Positions 12,650 to 24,489 of a stretch of 64,000 nt of DNA are shown here, in pieces. The notes under the pieces are model-generated. The model searched no databases. It worked only from the letters and a program-made list of their open reading frames with translations, and was not told the origin of the DNA. This DNA comes from Aurelia coerulea. Taxonomy: Eukaryota > Cnidaria > Scyphozoa > Semaeostomeae > Ulmaridae. How positions within the stretch are numbered: the stretch's first letter is position 1; each line of letters starts with the position of its first letter. The stretch spans positions 9,001,511-9,065,510 of the forward strand of contig CM076956.1 of the NCBI GenBank assembly GCA_039566865.1. Direction: 5' to 3'. Both the position numbers and the translations under genes were made by a program.

Positions 12650-13690
12650 AGGCGATGGTGAAGTTTGCCTGTCAAAAATTTTAAATTTTAATTACAATCG
12701 ATCATTCAATGGTGTTACTTTCTGTACCTGTTGGAATTGCATGATAATTTATTCCCATGAAATTGATTACGCCGTTTCAAAGCGACATCGCTTGATCATT
12801 AAAGGAATCGAAAATTTCCCCACCCTTACATTATGATGGCAATTTTAACCCATATTGACATTCGCTTGTCGATGATTTGAATTTTAATTACAATCGACAG
12901 TTCAATGGCGTTACTTTCTGTACCTGTTGGAATTGCATGATAATTTGTTCCCATGAAATGACGCTGCGTTTCAAAGTAATATAGTTTTAAAGGAATCGAC
13001 ACTTTCCCTACTCTTACATCATGATGCCATTGTAACCATTTGTGACCCTTGCTTGTGCAAACTTTTATTACTTTTGACCATTCAAAGGTATTATTTCATG
13101 TACCCGTCGTACTCAGATGAAATTCCAACCCTGTTTTAAGCCGTCATCACTTTGTAGGAATCGAAACGTTCCCTAGCCTTACATCATGGTGTCATTTTAA
13201 ACCAATGGTGACGTTTGCTTGTGCGAATTTTAAATTCTAATTACAATTGACCATTTAAAGGTCTTACTTAAAGGTAATGTGTCCCCGAATGTGTCCATGT
13301 AAGTACAGCGACTTTGCTATTTTCACGTGATATTTCATGTGATCATTTAACCGTAGACCTAAAAAGATAGCTAGCGCTAATAAAAGCAGACTGATGACTT
13401 ATTTGCGGTTGCGATTCCAGAGCTGAACCCGAAGTCTCACAGCAGGCAGCTTCGTTGTGAAATTTAAATTCTGGTTTTTCATGTGATCAGTTAAATTCTA
13501 CCAATCACAGTGCTCTCTTCGAGGCTCTTCGTCAGCATCGCGTCAGCAAATTTTGACAAGAGTGTATACGCAGCTGTACTTACATGGACACATTACCTTT
13601 ACTGGAAATGAAATGATAACTTCATAGAACTACACCCCGTTTTAAAATGTCATCACTTAAACATTGAAGGAATCGACAATTTCCCCACCT
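12650..13690 (-). repeat. Tandem array (165-188 bp) carrying relics of the adjacent gene's last codons
   Basis: GGAATCGA followed by a CCC-containing block recurs at 12804, 12992, 13157 and, within the real gene end, 13669. On the minus strand each relic reads in the same frame as the C-terminus VGKLSIPSMFK: VGKFSIPLM at 12804, VGKVSIPLK at 12992 and GNVSIPTK plus stop at 13157. Flanking words (TTAATTACAATCGA, TGTACCTGTTGGAATTGCAT) are also repeated. The MITE at 13271-13602 interrupts the last unit. Confidence 0.8.
13271..13602. mobile_element. MITE with AAAGGTAATGTGTCC termini
   Basis: AAAGGTAATGTGTCC with a duplicated GTGTCCATGTAAGTACAG on the left mirrors CTGTACTTACATGGACACAT and TACCTTT on the right. 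It interrupts the 3' tandem array of the gene on the minus strand. The target duplication is not clear. Confidence 0.7.
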
Positions 13691-16600
13691 TTTTCTTGGG
13701 TACAGTTTCTGCCGTATTTTCCTTCTCTTGCGTCAGTGAAGTCTCTTTCTCAACATTCTTCATTTTACTCGCCATGTTTTCATCATATGACTGCAAATTC
13801 ATATTATTGTCTTTCGATTCATAGTCCGCCTTCATCGAGGTTTGTTCTCCGCCATCTAACTTCAAAATATCCGGTTTCGTTTGTGCCGGAACAGAGCGCT
13901 CTTCTTCTTCAATTACCGGATTTTCGTTCTGTTTATCCCAGCCGTTTTTGAAGAAATTTTTATTTTGCTTAGGCCCATTTGCTCCCGGCGTTGCTGGACG
14001 GTTTCGCACCGAGTTAGGTGTCTCTTCTTTGTTCTCAAAAGCCAGCATGAATGAGGACGATAATTTTCCAGACTTCGGTCTGGTATTCTGCACACCATCT
14101 GTATTTTCATCAATAGGAATTTTGCCTATCACACCAACATGCTCTTCAAACTGGACTTTCTTCGATGAACTGGTTTCGACATTTTCTATGCTTCTCGCTG
14201 CAACTGCACCATCCAATACGGATTGATCTGACACTTCAGCATTTCTGCCAACTTCGACATGATTTGTCGATGTCTCTTGCTTTAAAGTGATTTTGTTTGA
14301 GCTTGCAGTTGCATTTCTTGTTGCGGAAACGTTTTTAGGCCCATTGCCCGTAGGTTGCTGGCCTCCTAAAAACGTAGAAGGAATGTTTAACTTCCTCGCC
14401 TGGCTAGGCCCTCTCTTTGGTACTTCGCTATCGACTGTAATTGCTTCAGAAGGTCTATCATTTGGAAGTTTCCCCACTGCAGCCTTCGAACCGCTCGTGG
14501 TTACATTGTTACCTGTGATTGGTTCAGGTGGATCACGTGATTTTTCGAACTTGTCTACCATGCTGTTCTTCTTTCTCATAACAGGACCATTGTTAGTTGT
14601 TCTTTGATTGGAATTTTGATTGGGATTTGAACCAAATATAGATGGAATGGACACCTTTCCGGATCTTGGAGCTTTGTTTACCTCCACATTTTGTGACGCT
14701 GTTTCATTTGGTGTGAATTCTTTGAGGTTTAATTTGTTAGGCCTTGCTTGTGCCTCAGTCCCTGAAGTTTTGAATCCTTCATCATTGCTTTGTACACCAT
14801 TTAACTGTTCATTTATTGCATTCTTTGGTATCTTCATATTTTCCTCAGCATCATTTTTATTGTTAGCTACCACACCCTCCCCACCCAATTTAGCACTGTC
14901 CTCGTCCTTGTTCGCCTTACCGCCATATTTCTCTTTGATGGCATTCGCAATCAACATTCTTCGCTCAGCTTTCTCGCCATCTTCACTTGCGATACTCTTC
15001 CGGAATTCACTCTTCACTTCTTCACTTTCACTTGCATTCATTGAAGTATCCAACGAATTACTGACACTTGAAGAGACGCTACTGCTTCCTCCTGACGCCC
15101 TATTCTGGAAGATGTTATCTAACTGGAACTTCAAGTTCCCATTATTTACTTTTTTCTTCCCGCTGTCTTCTTCACTTTGCTGTTGCTCTTCCTTGAAGAC
15201 CTCTTCTTCTAAACTGATGCTCCGTGCGCTGAAGTCTCCCTCACCAGCTGTCCTAGGACTGTTGAGAGACGTGTTAAGTGAAGACATACTCGATATGGAT
15301 AGTCTTCCGAATTCTTTCCCCTCACTCTTCCGCGAAGATGATGATGTTTGGCTTGAAACCGATCCCGGACGACCCTGAAGAATCTTTTCCAATTGATCTT
15401 TCATATCTGTTGATATATTTGATGGCAGTTCTCCCTCGGGAGTTATATTATCAAGTTCAACATATCTATCGCTCTTTGCAGACCCAACTCTCAATTTTCC
15501 AACTCCTTTACCTTTCTTTTGAGTTTCTTTGTTCTTTTGGTCGAACATTGCTTTATTTTTGGCGACGCTAGATTCTTCTTTCTTCTCTTCTTTCTTCTGA
15601 TTATTTTCTTGTTGAAAAAAGGCATTCATATTGAGCTTTCCTACAGGTTTGCGGACACCCTGACTTTCAACATCGCTGCGGTTTTCTTCGATGGACCCCC
15701 CACCGGAAACAAAGCTATCCGAGTCTATGCCTTGCTTACCACCAATTGGCTTTATTCCGCCATCTTGAAAGCTAGCATCTCGGGAAAATCGTCCTTTGTT
15801 GCTATTGACGATCCGAGAATCCCTCTGCTCCTTCGCAGCATCAATCGTTTCAGAGGTCCCTATCGGTTCTACCTTCACATTGTCGTGCGTATGCCCTCCG
15901 TTCTGAAACCTGGCATCGTTCCCAAATGCTTTCTTCTTTGGCCTCTGACTAGCAACGTTGCCAGAATTGTCTGTTTTCTTTGAACTCTGGGAATTCCCAA
16001 AAGCTGTTGGTAATTTCAGTTTCCCAACAGACTTCATATTCTTTGCCTGCCCTTCATCAGAGCCATTATTCACTTCGTCAATACTAGGCCTATTTCTCCT
16101 TGCCTTGCGCAATTCTGCGAGCTCTTCATCGATACCCATGGTTGCTTCAATTTTCTCACTAGCTCCTTTATCTGTTAAATTATCTTCGGTGTCTGAAACA
16201 CGTCCAGCTCCCTTGTTCTCAGTTGACTCAACTTGATGAATTTTATTCATTGACGAATCAATTGAGTCATTCGGATTGAACTGCACAAGGTTTCTGGTGG
16301 CCGGATAGACCTGTTCACTATAGTTTCCATTGACAGGCTGTTTGTTTTGTTTGGCATTGGCTTTCCCCCAGTTTTCCTCCTCATTTTGCTTGCTTAACCA
16401 ATAATTTTTTGCACCTCCGTGCACCTGTGGCTCGTTTGAATCAATTGCATTTGCATTATGATTTCCATATCGTTTTGGGTATGTTTTGGAACCTGCTCCA
16501 TTCCCATCATTATGCTCATTAAGAATATTAAATGAGCCAACTCGGTTTCTTTGAAACTCTACAGTTTCATCTTTGCGGACACTCCCATCCGGCCCGCTAT

Positions 16601-17384
16601 CCTTCTCTTGTTTCCAGTCATCAAATGACATTGCCGGTGCGTCAGTTATCCTTCCCTGGTCTTTCACCCCCATTTGGGCCCCCATAACGTTTCCCGCACT
16701 ATCTTCTTTCGTTCTTTGTGTCAATTCCTTGCCATTCCCTTGTCTCTCCATACCCTGCACGCATACCCCAGCCTCCTTTCTCGCACTAAAGGCATTCGGC
16801 ATTCTAAGCTTTCCAATGTTCTTGTTTGCAGCCTTATTATCTGGCTCGTTATCTCCACGAACGGAATTAAACAACTGTTGTAAGTTTTCGTTGTCTTGAA
16901 TGAGTTTCGACGAAGGCCTGTTACGTTCCTGGTTCATGTCCTCAGGACTCTTTCTTTCTATGACCCCATTTAAGATAACCTCTTGTTTTCCTGTGGATAC
17001 TTCCATCTCTTCTTTACCAAAGTTGCGCATCATTTCACCTGAATCTGTGCCTCTCCTCAGTCCAGTTTCTGTTGTCATAAAACTTCTATTGGTAACACTA
17101 ACACTAACATTCTCATTTCCTTTTTTCTCTTCTAAGAATTGTGTTGGAATCTGAAGTTTTCTTGATGGCATCTTGCTTCGTGCTTCGATTGATTCCATAT
17201 CGTCTGCAGTTTCCTCACCGTTATCCAAAGACAAGAATGAATCGCCTAAATCGTTATATTTCTCTTTTAAATCAGAATTGTTCGTCTGTGGTTTCTTGGG
17301 ACTGATAACGATTCTTTCGTCTGCAAATGCACCAAATGCAGTACTATCTAACTGATTAGGCTTTCTTATATAAACGTCCATCAT
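13653..17384 (-). CDS. Large low-complexity protein with repeated GKLxIPxxF motif (1243 aa, single exon)
   Basis: I do not recognise this gene. It is one uninterrupted frame of 1,243 codons, from a Met-Met start at 17384 to a stop at 13653. Length and composition (Asn, Glu, Lys, Ser, Gly rich; no membrane segment or signal peptide) indicate a soluble, mostly disordered protein. A short motif recurs with its spacers unrelated: RKLQIPTQF (res. 75), GKLRMPNAF (191), GKLKLPTAF (454), GKLNMNAFF (582), GKLRVGSAK (629), GRLSISSMS (693), NKLNLKEF (883), GKVSIPSIF (909), GKLPND (971), RKLNIPSTF (997), GKLSSSF (1106) and GKLSIPSMF at the extreme C-terminus (1234). A second pair of motifs, MKDQLEKILQGR (661) and LKFQLDNIFQNR (751), is each followed by Ser-rich runs. 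The repeated short linear motif suggests a multivalent scaffold, perhaps cytoskeletal, but that is inference. Upstream non-coding exons are possible; no promoter was identified. The coding call is strong from frame length and motif conservation. Confidence 0.85.
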   Translation of the reverse strand: MMDVYIRKPNQLDSTAFGAFADERIVISPKKPQTNNSDLKEKYNDLGDSFLSLDNGEETADDMESIEARSKMPSRKLQIPTQFLEEKKGNENVSVSVTNRSFMTTETGLRRGTDSGEMMRNFGKEEMEVSTGKQEVILNGVIERKSPEDMNQERNRPSSKLIQDNENLQQLFNSVRGDNEPDNKAANKNIGKLRMPNAFSARKEAGVCVQGMERQGNGKELTQRTKEDSAGNVMGAQMGVKDQGRITDAPAMSFDDWKQEKDSGPDGSVRKDETVEFQRNRVGSFNILNEHNDGNGAGSKTYPKRYGNHNANAIDSNEPQVHGGAKNYWLSKQNEEENWGKANAKQNKQPVNGNYSEQVYPATRNLVQFNPNDSIDSSMNKIHQVESTENKGAGRVSDTEDNLTDKGASEKIEATMGIDEELAELRKARRNRPSIDEVNNGSDEGQAKNMKSVGKLKLPTAFGNSQSSKKTDNSGNVASQRPKKKAFGNDARFQNGGHTHDNVKVEPIGTSETIDAAKEQRDSRIVNSNKGRFSRDASFQDGGIKPIGGKQGIDSDSFVSGGGSIEENRSDVESQGVRKPVGKLNMNAFFQQENNQKKEEKKEESSVAKNKAMFDQKNKETQKKGKGVGKLRVGSAKSDRYVELDNITPEGELPSNISTDMKDQLEKILQGRPGSVSSQTSSSSRKSEGKEFGRLSISSMSSLNTSLNSPRTAGEGDFSARSISLEEEVFKEEQQQSEEDSGKKKVNNGNLKFQLDNIFQNRASGGSSSVSSSVSNSLDTSMNASESEEVKSEFRKSIASEDGEKAERRMLIANAIKEKYGGKANKDEDSAKLGGEGVVANNKNDAEENMKIPKNAINEQLNGVQSNDEGFKTSGTEAQARPNKLNLKEFTPNETASQNVEVNKAPRSGKVSIPSIFGSNPNQNSNQRTTNNGPVMRKKNSMVDKFEKSRDPPEPITGNNVTTSGSKAAVGKLPNDRPSEAITVDSEVPKRGPSQARKLNIPSTFLGGQQPTGNGPKNVSATRNATASSNKITLKQETSTNHVEVGRNAEVSDQSVLDGAVAARSIENVETSSSKKVQFEEHVGVIGKIPIDENTDGVQNTRPKSGKLSSSFMLAFENKEETPNSVRNRPATPGANGPKQNKNFFKNGWDKQNENPVIEEEERSVPAQTKPDILKLDGGEQTSMKADYESKDNNMNLQSYDENMASKMKNVEKETSLTQEKENTAETVPKKKVGKLSIPSMFK

Positions 17385-18000
17385 AAAAATACTATCTTCA
17401 TTGTACTCACCGACTTTTGATGATTTTTGAAGTTATTTACAAGCCTTGGAATGTTGCCTGTCAAATTCTTGAAAATCTACAAGATTTCGATGCCTCAAAC
17501 CAAGTCCTGGATGAAAACCACAGTACTAATTGATTTGCAGGTCCTTTTATCGTAGCCAAGGCGACGCAAAATGCAAGGTCAGGCCTAGTAATTTCAACAC
17601 TATGATCCTGAACTTCTGCCCAAACTAATTGTTTACTTCTCTTCGGTTTCCTGTCTTCTACTTTCTCAACATCTCTTTTCTTTCCTCGCGATCTTCAAAC
17701 TTGAAAGCTTCTTCGCGACTCAAATCAACAGACTTGATTTTTCAATTCAGCCACTTAAGTTAATCCTGTCATGCCTTGTTTCAAAAACAAGCAAAGATTT
17801 CCTCAGCAAGGATTCGCAAAATCGTCTATAATGTTTGACAACATCCCAACACTGCATGCTTATGCAAGACTTGATTATCCCAACTATGACATCAAAACAG
17901 GTTCAGCAAACATTTCAGATCAATGTATTTCGAAAACATTCATCGGGAACGAAATGTTTTTCGTAAATATGTTCAGGTGATCTATTGTGATCATTGAATA

Positions 18001-18605
18001 TTGTAATTTCTTTGAATTCCATTCCAATACATGAATGTTTATGTTGTACAACATATGGTGGAATGATTGTACGTCAGTCTGTTTCTTTTATGATTCTTCA
18101 TCTCAAAAAAAGTTATTACACGTAATGCTATATTGTGAGATGTGATAGCTTTAATATGTTAATTGTGCATTCAGTAGGTACTTTGTAATTTCTTTGAATT
18201 TCATTCCAGTACATAAATATTTATATTGTACAACATATGGTTTAAGGATTTTGGTCAACCTATTTCTTTGGTAATTCTTTATGTCAAGTTGTGACAGGAA
18301 CTATGATTTTGTAGGGTGTGATGGCTTTGTTATGACACCTATGCCTTCAGTAGGTTTTTTGCAATTTTGTAATTTCTTTGATTTTCATTCCAGTACATGA
18401 ATATTTATATTGTACAACATATGGTTTAAGGATTTTGGTCAACCTATTTCTTTGGTAATTCTTAATGTCAAGTTGTGACAGGAACTATGATTTTGTAGGG
18501 TGTGATAGCTTTGTTATGACATCTATGCCTTCAGTAGGTTTTTTGCAATTTTGTAATTTCTTTGTATTTCATTCCAGTTCATGGATGTTTGTGTGGTAGA
18601 ATAGT
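18001..18605 (+). repeat. Tandem array, 184-bp unit, 3.3 copies
   Basis: TTGTAATTTCTTTG starts at 18001, 18183, 18367 and 18551. Units 2 and 3 are nearly identical (TTATATTGTACAACATATGG, GTGACAGGAACTATGATTTT); unit 1 is diverged. Confidence 0.9.
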
Positions 18606-18779
18606 TTTCAATCTGTTTCTTCTATGATCCCCTATCTTTCGGAATAGCAGGCAATGCAATTTGTAAGGGAGACGTCTACTGTCACAAATCCTCTGCTGGA
18701 AGAACTGCATCAGTTGAATTCGTGATTGTTTTTTTCAGGGTGCTATTTTGAGACGTTTAGTGCCGAGAATTACCAGTAT

Positions 18780-19700
18780 ATCTTTGTTCTAGATATGCAG
18801 TGTTGAAATAATTCTGTAATGTATTCTTGGGCTGTTGTTCTAGGAAGTTCCGATGTAACTAGCTATCACAGAATTTGAGGAGATGTTACCTTGATGTATC
18901 TCCTGGAAAAATGGATAGGTTTGCATTTAGTGTATGCAATGTTAAAATGATTTAGTAGTGTATTCTTGGGCTGTTGTTCTGATATGCTTGGGTTGTTGTT
19001 CTGTTGTTCTGAGATATAGCTAGCAGTCACAGAACTTGACGTGTCATCTTTGAGGTGTTGTCGCTCACCAGAATGGATATATCTGCATTTACTGCTTCAA
19101 GTGGTAAATCAGTTTGCGAGTGCATTTATATGGCGTTATTCTTTTCGTGCGACAAAGCATGCGGACTTTATTCTCTTTCCAAGTCCCTTCTCAAGTAGCC
19201 TACGGCATTACGTTCAGCTCCAAGCCCTGAGCTCTCGGTATGGACATTTGCAAGGTATTTTTATTCTTAGGTCGAGTTCACTCGCTCCACTTGCTGATTA
19301 TAGTCAGTGTAAGGTCTAACACTGAACTCTGGCGAGTTACCCTGGAACAGGGTGGATAGGTGAGGTGAATGAGTGCTGTATCTTTAGTGCGTTATTCTGA
19401 GATGCTTTTACATTGGGGTTGATATTTTGTACTTCAATCTCGCTCGCAGGAATAGAATTTGAAGTAATCGTTAAGGTGTCTTTCAGCAGGATTGGTAGGT
19501 CGCGTTTACTGTATTCAGTAATGAATCTGTTTGTATTATTCTTTGGGTGTAATTCTGTGACGGTGTATAAGATTGTTAGATGTGCCTTTGTTTTAACTTG
19601 CAGTTACTTCATTTGTTGTGCTATTTTGGTAGGTCTGTATTTACTGTATGACGCTGTGAAAGACTTTGTGTCGAGAATTATCAGAATGCCTTTGATTTAG
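18780..19700 (+). repeat. Degenerate repeats of about 130-150 bp
   Basis: GTATTCTTGGGCTGTTGTTCT occurs at about 18821 and 18960. Versions of GG[A/T]AGGT..CATTTACTGTATTCA..GT recur at about 18918, 19075, 19493 and 19630. No coding frame is convincing. Confidence 0.4.
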
Positions 19701-20603
19701 CTACCAGGAATACAGTTGAATTTTGAGGTGCTCTTTTTTAACATTGGTACATTATATGAAGAAGCGATAGAATTTTGTTGCTTCGATCCTCTCTTTCGAG
19801 ATTGATAACTATTCCTGCTTCTTTATAAGCAGTAATAGAATCTCAGGTCTTGATATGATGTGTTTCTTTATCAAAGTTGTTAGATCAGCCTTTTTCAGAT
19901 AAAAGATATAAATAATTCTTGTCTGTGTGGTAGTGGTCTCCACGATGCTCAGTTTGCGAGAGGCAACTTCTTTCTGCCTATCCCCAGACTACCTGTGAGA
20001 AAAAAAATAATTAAACATTCTAAACGGATTATTTTCTTCCTCAAACTTTTTCCAAAGAAGAGGACGAAGTCCCTGCTGTTGGTCCTTGGAACCTCTTTCT
20101 TCAAATGATTTTATTCTTCCGTTGAAGAGCCGATTCCTTTTTTCCGGTTTAAAGTTTCTAAAGAATGGAAATGTTGAAAGAAAATATATCTCTTTATCTG
20201 ATTTGAAACAAAGCTTTCAAAGTTTATATTGTTTGTCTCAATTGACATCAGTTCGTTACTAAATATGATTTACTGAATTTTCTTCGTTCTATTTTTGTGC
20301 CCCCATGGTCGAAATCCTTGAACAATGAAAATTTGCGTTCATAGACATCTTTGCATTCGGAGTGTTAAAATCCAAGAAGATGCAATTAATTTTGTCAGCG
20401 ATATTTGGTCTCAGCTGACTGGATTATTTCTTGGATTGAGAATTCTTTTCCTAACATTTTGTGGTGAACGTCAACAAAAGGTATTTCATCTAGCAAATTT
20501 TTTCATCACTATTTTTAAGCCTGTTTGGAAAGGTTTGAGATAAGGCACTTCTATGAAATCGCTTGTGATTTGAGAACTACACTACCGATTTCCACAAACT
20601 AGA

Positions 20604-21600
20604 GTGGTGTCGCCCATTATGCCCATGTCGTCGCGAAGTTCTGAGTTAGATCCAAAAAGATCAATTAATGAAAAAACCAAATAGCCAGATCATATCACCA
20701 ACTAATGGAGGAAAAGATCACAGATTATTGATTTCTTACGTAAACTCTTTATACTGATTTTAGAAGATTTTGAAGAAGGGGGTAAAAACGTCGTTTTAAT
20801 AAGAAAAACAGCTTTAATCACTGTTCTTTGTTTATCATTTGGTACTTTAAACCCAAAAATATCAATAAGAATTAACCTAAACTTCGAGTTTTGGCGATTG
20901 AAATACATGCTTCGAGTTTTTCTAAATCCTGCCTTATCTCTTGTGCATGGAAGGATGAGTTTTGGAATAGTTTCTAAAATGAAAATAGACCTAATATAAT
21001 GCTGCGTTTTTCTGGGTTTCGATGATTTTCCAAGTCAGTAAGTAAGATTTTAACCCAAATTGGTGTTTTTTTTAATAAATGTTGCATTTTGATATTTTGA
21101 AGCGATTGGAAACTTCTCTGGTAAACTGATGGGCATAATGGGCGACGAAAATAGCCATTAGCAGCACTGAGACTTCATAACCTTAAATCTTAATCAGAAG
21201 CCACTTTGCTTTGGTTTCATTGAAGATTTCCTCTCTAGAGACAGGACTTCTGAAAAATCAAAACATATTTCAAAAATTTCAAACCACAAGGTGCCGAGCG
21301 AACAAAAAAGAAGGACGGAATGTAAATAGAGTCATGAAATTTGCAATACTTGAAAGAATCAATTAGATATATGCACAAACCATCTCGTCGGGTTTCAATG
21401 CAAAAGAACTGAAACTTCAGTGAAGGTCAAATCATGATAAAACAGATGTCAGCGAAGATTTTCCGTGCAATTGCAATTTTATTACTAGTCGTCAGTCCCC
21501 TGAAATTTTAATTTCTCTTGGTAGCCGGCCATAATGGACGACCGGCCATAATGGGCGACCGGCCATAATGGGCGACCGGCCATAATGGGCGACGCTACTC
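20604..21600. mobile_element. D-type element (GAGTRGYGTCGCCCATTATG), TA target
   Basis: 997 bp with GAGTGGTGTCGCCCATTATG left and CATAATGGGCGACGCTACTC right; TA at 20602-20603 and 21601-21602. Near the right end the 17-bp unit GGCCATAATGGGCGACC is repeated about four times (21530-21595), and a lone copy lies at 21130. No transposase frame was seen. Confidence 0.8.
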
Positions 21601-23529
21601 TATATTTTCTGATTTAAGTTGATATGTTACCTACATAAGTAAATAGAAGTCAGCAAAATGAATTAAGAGTTACAAGCTTTCAAATCTCCATGCATCTTTG
21701 TTTAGTCAACCGGTATTATCTTGCTCAATTGGTCCATCCTTTCTTTGCTGCTGACAAAGTACTGTTGCATCTACTCTAGAAAGTGAAACATATGTGATTT
21801 CTCAATCTGCTACTTACTCATCATTGCCTTTCCCGTGAGTGACCAAGATCCTCGAAGCCTACCAATTTGAGGCTGCACGCACCCAGTTCAATTCTGTTCA
21901 GTTTTCATTTTCAGCTCCCGTTTCAGCGGAAAAGGTAGAATCTTTCTCAAAACAATTCCTATCTCTTTTTCCATCAGCTTTGCACTGAAAATACTGTGAT
22001 AGTTTGAATCATAATATTTCACAGAACATCTATTTTGGCTCTTTGTTGCAGTTTCTTGAGCTTCTGCAACTCCTTGTGGAAATTTCACACTCGATAAATG
22101 TTATATTCAAATATTTTCTGAATTGCGTATATGCTATGATTCGGCTTAATCCTAGCGGACTCCTCGAAGTAAGTACAGTATGACCATATGATCGTGAATA
22201 GGAAACCCATCAAACCACTTGACGCATGATAAAATCTAGAAAGTGGCCTAAACATGTGTTTCGTAGCTTATGCGGATTTATGTATGGATATATAGGGCTG
22301 GCAGTGGTTTCTTTTAGACACTGTTAACTATATTTGATACTGTCGCTACAATTTAACAAGTGTGGTAAATTGCTTTGCAGTCTTTTGATTTAGAAATCTG
22401 CCATTATCTTTGTCGAAGATAGCACCTTACTTGGAGAGTAAACAAAAATTATCCCTGTTTGAAAGGCCACTGCTCCCTGGATATCGAGGCAATAATATTG
22501 GCTGGTATATAATTCAATAGTGAACGTATTCAAATACATTTAGAAATTTATCTGACTGAAATCGGCTACTCCGTTCTGAAATTATAGGGATTTTCTCAAG
22601 AAAGTCCCTGTCAAGAAACCTTCAAAACAGGCCTGAAATCACTACCAAATTTTCTTACAGCAATAGCTTTTACCTGCTTTAGTGCGTGTTATCTCTTTGT
22701 CAGGATGAAAGTGTCCTCTCTGGGAGTATAAAAACATTATTCCAGGCGATTTCGTCCTCCCGATGAGATAGCACATGCTAAAACGTGTTTCAAGTCATTG
22801 CTGTAAGGCGGAAATATCATTTTGTCGTCGTTTTAAGACTGTTTGAAGGTTTCTCGAAGGGGTTTTCTCGTTTTCTCGAGAAAATCCCGCATAGTTTTAG
22901 AGCGCAGAGGCTGAGTCAAGTGAATTTTAGACATAATCGTACGTGAAGAAAGAATCTAGGGGGACTGCCCGACACAAAGTCCATTATTTACCAACATTTT
23001 TGCCCGACTGAGGGCAGATTTTTGCCCGATTGGGGCTGATTTTCGATAATTTTTCCAACTTTGGGGGGCTACTGCCCCCGGGCCCCACCTCGACTCGTAC
23101 GCTTATGATTTTAAAAAGAAAAGGATTTGAAAATGTCCACCATTAAATGATGCATTTGCCAATATAGGCCAGGCGGAGAATGCGGGAATGGTCCCCCGAC
23201 GGGGAAATTTATGAGAACAAGTGGACTTGGTCAATTTTTGGGGTGCTGAGTTCGAAAAAATCGCTGGTATACAGGCGATGTGCGGGGCCTTCAGGCTCGT
23301 TTTTCGCGATTTGCAGTCTTGTTTTGATGAAAACCATCAATGCATGATTGAAGCGAAAAACAAGGGAAGCTTTGATAAATAAGGATGGCTTACGCTATGT
23401 TGTATCAACTGCTGAGTGAGAAAATTGATGGTATACTGTCATGCAACCAAATTGATATCAGGGATTACAACTGCAATGAAAATGAAATGAAATGAAAATG
23501 AAAATCCACGAAAATGTCTGCGTATAAAT

Positions 23530-24232
23530 GAAATTCTGAAATCAAGTAAGATGGTGGAAAAAATGAAGGTCATATTACAGACGCATGTCATCAATCCATT
23601 CCAGCCTGATCTTAATAAAGATGCATTGCTCAATTTGGTTTCAGGCTACCCAGCTCAGGAGAATGTGCGCAACTGCTTACTCGAGCTTGAATCAAGAGGA
23701 AAGGAGCTAATCGCTGAATTTCAGGACAGAATCTCGAAGCAATAATCCGAAACGGATTTTTTCAGCCCAATCAAGAAAGAGCCCCTCAAGACCTTCAAGA
23801 ACTTAGCCGTCCACACGAAGTTGAAGGACCATTGAAAGACAAAGGAACTGACATTTCAAAGAGATATTTTGGTCATTTTAGTCGCATATTCTAACAAGCA
23901 CGGGACAGGAGTCGATCTTGAGAGTAAATTGTACGAAGCTGCCATGCTTGACCTTAAGATTGTAAGACATGATGAACTGCAATCCGCTGGAAAAATGAGG
24001 ACATACTTGCTAGATCTTACCGCTTCTATACGCAGTTTAGTCGGCACTGCATCAACAATATAAGAATTAGCATCTAGAATAATGTCCACTGTTCCTTCTC
24101 AGTATACTACCATCTTCATAGTTTGTGATAAATACCAGGACAATAGGATCAAAGGTGGAGAATGCCAGGCGAGAGGTGTAAGCGAGCGGTATATCTTAAT
24201 CAGTCCTGATATGAAGGTGCCTTTTGGCTAGA
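23530..24232 (+). pseudogene. Decayed transposon-associated ORF (unnamed metazoan family)
   Basis: One reading frame (phase of 23551) can be followed for about 690 bp despite in-frame stops at about 23743, 23835 and 24061, and it ends at TAG about 24230. Recognisable segments are [113 protein letters not shown] and [18 protein letters not shown]. From memory, these resemble a large uncharacterised protein family found in many copies in cnidarian and other invertebrate genomes; I cannot name a function. The jump from GVDLE directly to SKLYE looks like an in-frame deletion. It lies inside the 3.37-kb inverted-repeat element 23166-26534, so it is probably cargo or a remnant of that element's coding part. 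Confidence 0.6.
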
Positions 24233-24335
24233 CTATTTTTTTTAATGGTACCCTTGGCTAGACCAATTTCTACAAAAATGACACCCTTGGCTAGACTAAA
24301 GATCGAAAAACAATACCTCTGGCTAGATTTATTTC
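24218..24335 (+). repeat. Four CTTGGCTAGAC units, about 32-38 bp apart
   Basis: TTGGCTAGAC recurs at about 24225, 24252 and 24288, and CTGGCTAGATT at about 24319, inside the 3.37-kb element. Confidence 0.6.
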
Positions 24336-24489
24336 AAAGCCATTCGAGTCAGCAGATATGAGATATCTCAAACTCGTTGCTTTGAACAAATAGCTTCCCT
24401 TATGTAAAACTGGGCTGGAGAATTTGCGCTTGATGTCTTATAGATTCATTTCTAATTTACGATTTAACTGCACATACACACAAGAAACG

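Noticed and set aside
14620..15378. 252-codon plus-strand open frame
   Set aside because: It is antisense to the 1,243-codon gene and owes its length to that gene's codon bias; Leu/Ser/Phe-rich with no recognisable domain.
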